64,000 nucleotides of DNA from Bacillota bacterium (GTDB lineage Bacteria > Bacillota > UBA994 > UBA5500), in NCBI GenBank assembly GCA_029781045.1, contig JAKOXL010000032.1:1-64000 (forward strand). Reading direction: 5' to 3'. The translations under genes were made by a program, and so were the position numbers. Under the pieces are notes generated by a model, which worked only from the letters and a program-made list of their open reading frames with translations, made no database searches and had not been told where the DNA came from. Every line of letters begins with the position of its first letter. Positions within the stretch are counted from its first letter, which is position 1. Below, piece by piece: positions 59,627 through 64,000 of the stretch.

Positions 59627-60865
59627 ATGGAGAGCCTACTGGTCAATGATACCGTAAAGGCTGTTTTTGCAAGAATCATGGAGTTAGAACAGGTGCAACG
59701 GGGCTTGTCCTTTATAGAGGCTGATCAAGATAGGGCGATAGCGGAGCAGAACGAAATGGTGGTGATCGAGGCTCCTACCTTTGCCGAACAGGCGAGAGCC
59801 GAGGATTACTGCCAGCGATTGCAGGACCTGGGATTGCAAGATGTGCATATTGATCGCCATGGCAATGTGTTGGGTAAGCTACCGGGCAAGGGACAGGGAC
59901 CGACGGTGCTATTGGAAGCCCACTTAGATACGGTGTTCCCCTTTGGCACAAACGTTACTCCGGTAGAGAAAGATGGCAAGATCTACGCCCCGGGTATCTG
60001 TGATGATACCCGGGGTCTGGCGGCTAACCTTTCGGTTATTCGTGCCTTCTTAGAAACGGGAATCGAGACGGAAGGCGATATCATTTTTGCGGGCACCGTA
60101 GCCGAGGAGGGGATGGGTGGAATGGCAGGCATGAAGGCTCTTTTGGCTGATCATCCGGAGATCAAAGCCACCATCTCCATCGATGGGGCGGGCTGTGATA
60201 CCATCGTCTATGAAGGCACCGGTATCCGCAACTATGAAGTCACTTATACGGGGCCTGGCGGCCACGCTTACGGGGCCTTTGGGACCCCGAGCCCGTTACA
60301 CGCTGCCGCCCGGGCCATAGCCAAGCTCAGCGATATGCGTCCGCCTACCTCACCTAAAACCACTTTTACGGTGAGCCTAATTGAAGGTGGTCATCAGATT
60401 CATGCCATTGCCCAGCAGGCTACCTTCAAGATCAACATGCGCTCCGATGACCCGAAGGAGCTGGACAAGTTGGAAGCTCAGGCTATCGCTCTCTTTGAGG
60501 CGGGAGCACGGGAGGAGAATGCACGCTGGGGCAAAGACGCCATCTGCGTGCAGTATGAGCGGATCTTGGATGTGCCAGCCGGCACCCAGCCAGTAGATTC
60601 GGTAATTGTACAAGCCGCATGGCAAGCCACGGAAGCGGTGGGTGTAACGCCACGCTTGGTGCCCGGCGGTTGCACCAATACCAACATGCCCATCTCTATG
60701 GGTATTCCAGCGGTGACTCTGGGGCGCGGCGGAAAAGAGGGAGGCGTTCATAGTCTGGGCGAATGGTTCGACCCAGAGGGCACCTATCGTTGTCCGCAGA
60801 AGTCCTTCCTGCTGTTATTGGCTCTATCTGGTGTGTATGGGGTCACTAGACCGTTGATTGAGTAA
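59627..60865 (+). CDS. M20 family metallopeptidase
   Basis: 412 residues. Metal ligands and catalytic residues: His and Asp of LEAHLDTVFPF, Asp of PGICDDTRGLA, Glu pair in GTVAEEGMGGMAG, and Asp in SIDGAGCD. The late block GGCTNTNMPISMGIPA is typical of the peptidase T-like and YgeY-like group. The lid domain is at about 200-320. It hydrolyses small peptides or amidated amino acids in the cytoplasm. The ATG at 59627 follows AAGGGGATAGG; the longer 59591 reading lies in the MATE gene. Ends before a repeat-terminator. Confidence 0.92.
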   Translation: MESLLVNDTVKAVFARIMELEQVQRGLSFIEADQDRAIAEQNEMVVIEAPTFAEQARAEDYCQRLQDLGLQDVHIDRHGNVLGKLPGKGQGPTVLLEAHLDTVFPFGTNVTPVEKDGKIYAPGICDDTRGLAANLSVIRAFLETGIETEGDIIFAGTVAEEGMGGMAGMKALLADHPEIKATISIDGAGCDTIVYEGTGIRNYEVTYTGPGGHAYGAFGTPSPLHAAARAIAKLSDMRPPTSPKTTFTVSLIEGGHQIHAIAQQATFKINMRSDDPKELDKLEAQAIALFEAGAREENARWGKDAICVQYERILDVPAGTQPVDSVIVQAAWQATEAVGVTPRLVPGGCTNTNMPISMGIPAVTLGRGGKEGGVHSLGEWFDPEGTYRCPQKSFLLLLALSGVYGVTRPLIE

Positions 60866-60886
60866 TCAAGCCAAAGCATGATAGAG

Positions 60887-60975
60887 AAGAGGGCTGTCGC
60901 AAGACAGCCCTTTGTTGTTAGTGCTACCGATGGGGCGTGGTCATACTGGAGCGCCAGTGCCCAATTTCTGTCGGA
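60887..60975 (-). repeat. Dispersed repeat core plus GGGCTGTC hairpin terminator, reversed
   Basis: Read on the minus strand: TTCCGACAGAAATTGGGCAC, then TGGCGCTCCAGTATGACCAC, then spacer, then GGGCTGTC, TTGC, GACAGCCC (60889-60909) with A/T flanks. The most complete copy. It separates the M20 peptidase and the P-type ATPase genes, which converge. Confidence 0.85.
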
Positions 60976-61043
60976 ATGAGTCCAGTTCGCTAAGGGCAGC
61001 CACAGCCTACGTCTTTGCGCCAGCGCGCTGTGTATCTTGGTCC

Positions 61044-62894
61044 CTATTGCTGGGTACGCAACAAACGCATGCCGTTGAGAGTTACCAGCAACACGCTGGC
61101 CTCGTGTATGGCCATGCCGCTACCCAAGTGCACGACCTCCATTATCACTCCGGCCAACAAGACTAGCACTGTGACCACCGCAAACACTACATTTTGCCGA
61201 ACCACACTTAGAATGCGCCGGCTAATGCCGATGGCCGTCGGTACCTGGCCTATGCGATCGCCCATGAGGGCGATATCTGAGGCTTCCATAGCTACCCGCG
61301 TACCCGACGTGCCCATGGCAATGCTGACATCAGCGGTGGCCAACGCGGGTGCATCGTTAATGCCATCGCCCACCATCGCCACCACATGGCCGCTCTTCTG
61401 CAAGTCCTGGATAGCCTCCACCTTTTGCTCAGGCAGCAGGCCGGCTCTTACCTCATCAATGCCTAGTTCTCTAGCCACCAGTTGAGCTGCCCGGGGATTG
61501 TCGCCAGTCAGCATGACCGTCTTCTTGATACCAGTGCGTTTTAGGGCTTGCACCAGCCCGTAGGCATCTGGCTTTATAGGGTCGGTGATGCCAACGAGGC
61601 CAATAGCCTTACTATTCAGCGCCACGATGGCCACTGTTTCACCTGCTGCCTCCCGTTCCAACAGCTGGTTTTCCTGCTCTGGAGTTAGGTCAATGCCGCG
61701 GGAGTGCAGCAGACGACGGTTGCCTACCAGTATTTCACCATCGGGCCCTCTTGCCACCACCCCTAGGCCCGCTTCTATCATCCAGTCATCGGCAGGAGCC
61801 GGTTCAACCTGCTGTTCTTCGGCGGCCGCCAGAATGGCAGCAGCCAGATGATGTTCAGACCTTAGTTCGGCGGCAGCCGCCAGAGAAAGAACTCGCTCTT
61901 CATCCATCGCAAAGCCTATTACGTTGGCTACCTTCGGTTGGCCCTGGGTAAGAGTGCCGGTTTTATCGAAGGCCACCACGTCTGCCTTAGCGATACGTTC
62001 CAAGCGCTCTCCCCCCTTAATGAGGATGCCGCGACGGGCCGAGTTGCCTAGTCCGGCAACTATGGCCACGGGAGCAGCCACAACCAAAGCTCCGGGGCAG
62101 CCAATCACGAGAAAGGTGAGAGCCAAGTGCACATTCTGGCTCCAAAGGTAAATCAGGAAAGCGGTTATTATCACTGCCGGTGTGTACCACTGGGCAAAGG
62201 CGTCGAGGGTGCGCTGTACCTTTGGTTTCTGTTCCTGCGCCTCTGCCACCAGATAGACCAGTTGGCTAAAAGTGGTGTCTACGCCCACGCGCTCCGCTTC
62301 GATTTCCAGGTACCCTCCTTGACAGATGGTGCCACTCAGCACCTGATCGTCAACGGCCACCTCCGCCGGAATTGGTTCCCCTGTCAAAGAGGAGGTGTCG
62401 ACGGAGGCCCTGCCTGCTACTACCTTGCCATCTACCGGAATGGACTCTCCGGGTAAGACAACCACGATATCGCCGGGTTGCACTTCATAGGCGGAAACGG
62501 TGACTAATTCTTCGCCCCGCTTAATCTTGGCCACTCGAGGCATGAGATCCACCAAGCCGCGCAGTGCCGAACGGGTATGCGCCAGGGTCAGCCCTTCCAG
62601 GAATCCGCCAAGAACGTAAAGCCAAGTAACGGCGGCTGCTTCCCAGACCTCGCCGATTACGGCGGCTCCTACGGCGGCTATAGTCACCAAGAGAGAAATA
62701 CTGAACTGGCCAGCTAGGAGGCGTTGAAGAGCCTCCTTTGCTACGCCATAGCCGGCGATTACAGCGGCCAGCGTCATTCCCCACAAATAGTAGGCTACAC
62801 CTAGGGGGCGTAATAACCATGCCCCCACAATGAGCCCGCCAGAAATAGCAATCACAACTCTGTCCCGGTTACGCTGCCACCATTGGAAAAGCAC
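61044..62894 (-). CDS. Heavy-metal P1B-type ATPase with variant CPG motif
   Basis: 616 residues from GTG at 62894 (AAAGGGGG upstream). P-type motifs are SLTGEPIP, DKTGTLTQG (phosphorylated Asp) and GDGINDAPALA. About seven membrane helices. The intramembrane metal motif, usually CPC, is GCPGALVVAAPVAI; C-P-G is seen in some clostridial Zn/Cd-type ATPases from memory. The C-terminal IHEASVLLVTLNGMRLL is the HE-x-N-RLL block of Zn/Cd pumps. No metal-binding HMA domain at the N-terminus; the adjacent small HMA protein provides it. Export of Zn, Cd or another soft metal is likely. Confidence 0.92.
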   Translation of the reverse strand: MLFQWWQRNRDRVVIAISGGLIVGAWLLRPLGVAYYLWGMTLAAVIAGYGVAKEALQRLLAGQFSISLLVTIAAVGAAVIGEVWEAAAVTWLYVLGGFLEGLTLAHTRSALRGLVDLMPRVAKIKRGEELVTVSAYEVQPGDIVVVLPGESIPVDGKVVAGRASVDTSSLTGEPIPAEVAVDDQVLSGTICQGGYLEIEAERVGVDTTFSQLVYLVAEAQEQKPKVQRTLDAFAQWYTPAVIITAFLIYLWSQNVHLALTFLVIGCPGALVVAAPVAIVAGLGNSARRGILIKGGERLERIAKADVVAFDKTGTLTQGQPKVANVIGFAMDEERVLSLAAAAELRSEHHLAAAILAAAEEQQVEPAPADDWMIEAGLGVVARGPDGEILVGNRRLLHSRGIDLTPEQENQLLEREAAGETVAIVALNSKAIGLVGITDPIKPDAYGLVQALKRTGIKKTVMLTGDNPRAAQLVARELGIDEVRAGLLPEQKVEAIQDLQKSGHVVAMVGDGINDAPALATADVSIAMGTSGTRVAMEASDIALMGDRIGQVPTAIGISRRILSVVRQNVVFAVVTVLVLLAGVIMEVVHLGSGMAIHEASVLLVTLNGMRLLRTQQ

Positions 62895-62925
62895 GGTAAC
62901 GCCCCCTTTCTCAGCGGAAGTCGGT

Positions 62926-63165
62926 CTAGGAGTTGCGTCCGGGGACCACGGCCACCACGTCAACGCCCATTTGCCTGCAAAGGTTTCGGATTTTCTCTTG
63001 GCTGAGAATGTGGGGATCGTACTCCACATTCAGGCTGCCGGCACCAAACACAACGCGGGCCGACTTCATGCCGGGAAGGGCCTGAGCTGCCTTTTCCAGC
63101 TTGGCAGCACAAGTGGGGCAGTTAAGGTTGCCTAGCATTAGCATCTCATTGATCAAGACATCCAA
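62926..63165 (-). CDS. Small HMA-domain metal-binding protein
   Basis: 79 residues, one ferredoxin-like HMA domain with metal ligands CPTC in GNLNCPTCAAKLEKAA. Likely delivers metal to the P-type ATPase encoded 31 bases downstream. A typical CopZ is similar in length. The ATG at 63165 has AAAGGAG eight bases upstream. First gene of the metal operon, under the TTGACCTAGGTCAA site. Confidence 0.9.
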   Translation of the reverse strand: MDVLINEMLMLGNLNCPTCAAKLEKAAQALPGMKSARVVFGAGSLNVEYDPHILSQEKIRNLCRQMGVDVVAVVPGRNS

Positions 63166-63208
63166 CTCCTTTCCTGGACAGCGAGTAGTGCCCAGTCCTT
63201 TTTCTAGC

Positions 63209-63254
63209 TATATAATGCCATGCTCTGCCCTACCAAATCCTTGACCTAGGTCAA
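63209..63254 (-). promoter_or_regulatory. Crp/Fnr-type operator and promoter of the HMA-ATPase operon
   Basis: TTGACCTAGGTCAA (63241-63254) is a perfect 14-base palindrome of the TTGAY-N4-RTCAA type. On the minus strand its centre is about 30 bases before CATTAT (63217-63212), a possible -10 of the operon, and about 33 bases before TATATA (63214-63209). The upstream gene is a Crp/Fnr regulator ending at 63276, so direct control is plausible. Confidence 0.6.
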
Positions 63255-63275
63255 GGGTCTGCTGATTCTTGGAAT

Positions 63276-63971
63276 CTACATCCCCGCCATCGCTTCCAGC
63301 TTTTCTAGATCCAAGATAACGAGAGTACGGGAACCCTCAGTCCTTTGGATTACACCAGCGTCAGTCAAGCTTTTTAAACGCCGGCTTAAGCTTTCCGGGG
63401 TAGCCCCCAGCTTGTTGGCCAAATCGGCCCAGCTGCCACTGATTTCGATCTGGATGCGATTGCCTTCCAAGCGGCGACCAAAGGGTGCCATGCGACAGAG
63501 CTCGGCAGCCAGCCGTTGCCCCACATCCCGCAAACTAAGATCGCCGATCATCTGCTCGGCGAGGGCCAGCCGCTTAGCCAGGGATTCTATCAGACGCAGT
63601 GCAGCATCGGGATAATTACGCATAACACTTTGGACTGCCTCGCGGGGCAGAATGCAGACCTCAGTAGGTATGGCCGCCACCAGTTCACCCTCATAATGGG
63701 CGGGGGCCAAGAGGCCCAACTCGCCAATCAACTCCCCTGGTCCTACGATGCGTACTATCTGCTCGCGGCCGGAAGGATGGGTGTGCACGATGCGTAGCTG
63801 CCCAGAGGCCACCACCAGCAGCTCACTCACCCGATCCCCGGCCCGGTGAATGATCTCTCCGCGGGGAAAGCGCTTGTGCATCATGGCTTGTCCCAACTCG
63901 GCTAGAGCAGGGGTGGGAAGATCACGGAATATGGGCACGATAGATACACAGCCAGGTATGTTGTTTCCCAT
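63276..63971 (-). CDS. Crp/Fnr family transcriptional regulator
   Basis: 231 residues: cNMP-binding-like barrel (EIIHRAGDRVSELLVVASGQ, GPGELIGELGLLAP), long dimer helix and C-terminal HTH (SWADLANKLGATPESLSRRL). It has only one N-terminal Cys (IPGCVSIVP), so it is not a classic FNR with four cysteines. It could sense heme, CO, or redox by another route. The ATG at 63971 follows TAGGTAGGTGAG. It lies directly upstream of the metal-ATPase operon and is probably its regulator. Confidence 0.87.
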   Translation of the reverse strand: MGNNIPGCVSIVPIFRDLPTPALAELGQAMMHKRFPRGEIIHRAGDRVSELLVVASGQLRIVHTHPSGREQIVRIVGPGELIGELGLLAPAHYEGELVAAIPTEVCILPREAVQSVMRNYPDAALRLIESLAKRLALAEQMIGDLSLRDVGQRLAAELCRMAPFGRRLEGNRIQIEISGSWADLANKLGATPESLSRRLKSLTDAGVIQRTEGSRTLVILDLEKLEAMAGM

Positions 63972-64000
63972 AGTGCTCACCTACCTATGAACGCTTAATA

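Noticed and set aside
1-64000. CRISPR array, rRNA operon, prophage or phage attachment site
   Set aside because: No regularly spaced repeats, rRNA-like stretches or integrase genes were seen.

Overview
The window looks like chromosome of an anaerobic, endospore-forming Bacillota, probably a Clostridia-like lineage of moderate G+C. The evidence is an alpha/beta-type small acid-soluble spore protein (6136), a T-box leader on asnS (34.0-34.3 kb), strong AGGAGG ribosome binding sites with many TTG and GTG starts, indolepyruvate:ferredoxin oxidoreductase (20.8-23.1 kb), FNR-type regulators, and a selenocysteine-decoding set (selA, selB, tRNA-Sec). I cannot place the genus from the sequence alone. 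No prophage, CRISPR array or rRNA is visible; the only mobile element is an internally deleted IS3-type remnant.

Layout. 0-6 kb: ROK-family sugar kinase or regulator (partial) and GH38 alpha-mannosidase, glutaminase, a MATE-like membrane protein. 6-17.6 kb: SASP, a conserved clostridial protein, an S9 peptidase, a macrolide/lipoprotein-type ABC exporter, gamma-glutamyltransferase-like protein, ArsR regulator, free-methionine-sulfoxide reductase, a glycine-rich 22-residue-repeat protein and an NlpC/P60 hydrolase. 17.9-24.6 kb: class V aminotransferase plus DapA-family aldolase, NusG-II protein, iorAB, a cation diffusion facilitator, tRNA-Ala(CGC). 24.9-34.3 kb: small unknowns, a lipid-kinase-like membrane protein, a degenerate CDF-like protein, a cyclase-fold-like protein, a peptide-type ABC importer without its ATPases, MmgE/PrpD, and asnS under T-box control. 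34.4-41.1 kb: orphan histidine kinase, PrsW-type protease, Ski2-like helicase and a receiver-GGDEF-receiver protein. 41.2-47.9 kb: compact fur - csoR-like - trxB - selA - selB run, MFS transporter and tRNA-Sec. 47.9-64 kb: DUF401 transporter, frameshifted nitroreductase, cyclase, copper-amine-oxidase-N protein, IS3 remnant, a UGA-containing glutaredoxin-like selenoprotein, two Crp/Fnr regulators, a hemerythrin, msrA, a P-II/DUF1538 pair, MATE exporter, M20 peptidase and a metal P-type ATPase with its HMA partner.

How the parts fit. Selenium use is the clearest theme: selA, selB and tRNA-Sec lie within 7 kb, trxB is two bases from selA, and about 5 kb beyond the tRNA lies a short gene whose U-x-x-C redox motif is encoded with an in-frame UGA followed by a SECIS-like hairpin. 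A redox and stress theme surrounds it (msrA, msrC, nitroreductase, hemerythrin, Fur, FNR-like regulators with plausible binding sites).

The most unusual non-coding feature is a dispersed repeat. A core of about 45 bp, always in the same orientation to a GGGCTGTC hairpin terminator 20-30 bases downstream, occurs at gene ends at 20.2, 20.75, 32.6, 46.35, 52.6 and 60.9 kb. In the 52.6 kb copy the IS3 remnant sits inside the hairpin loop. Spacers between genes not listed below hold nothing I could recognise.
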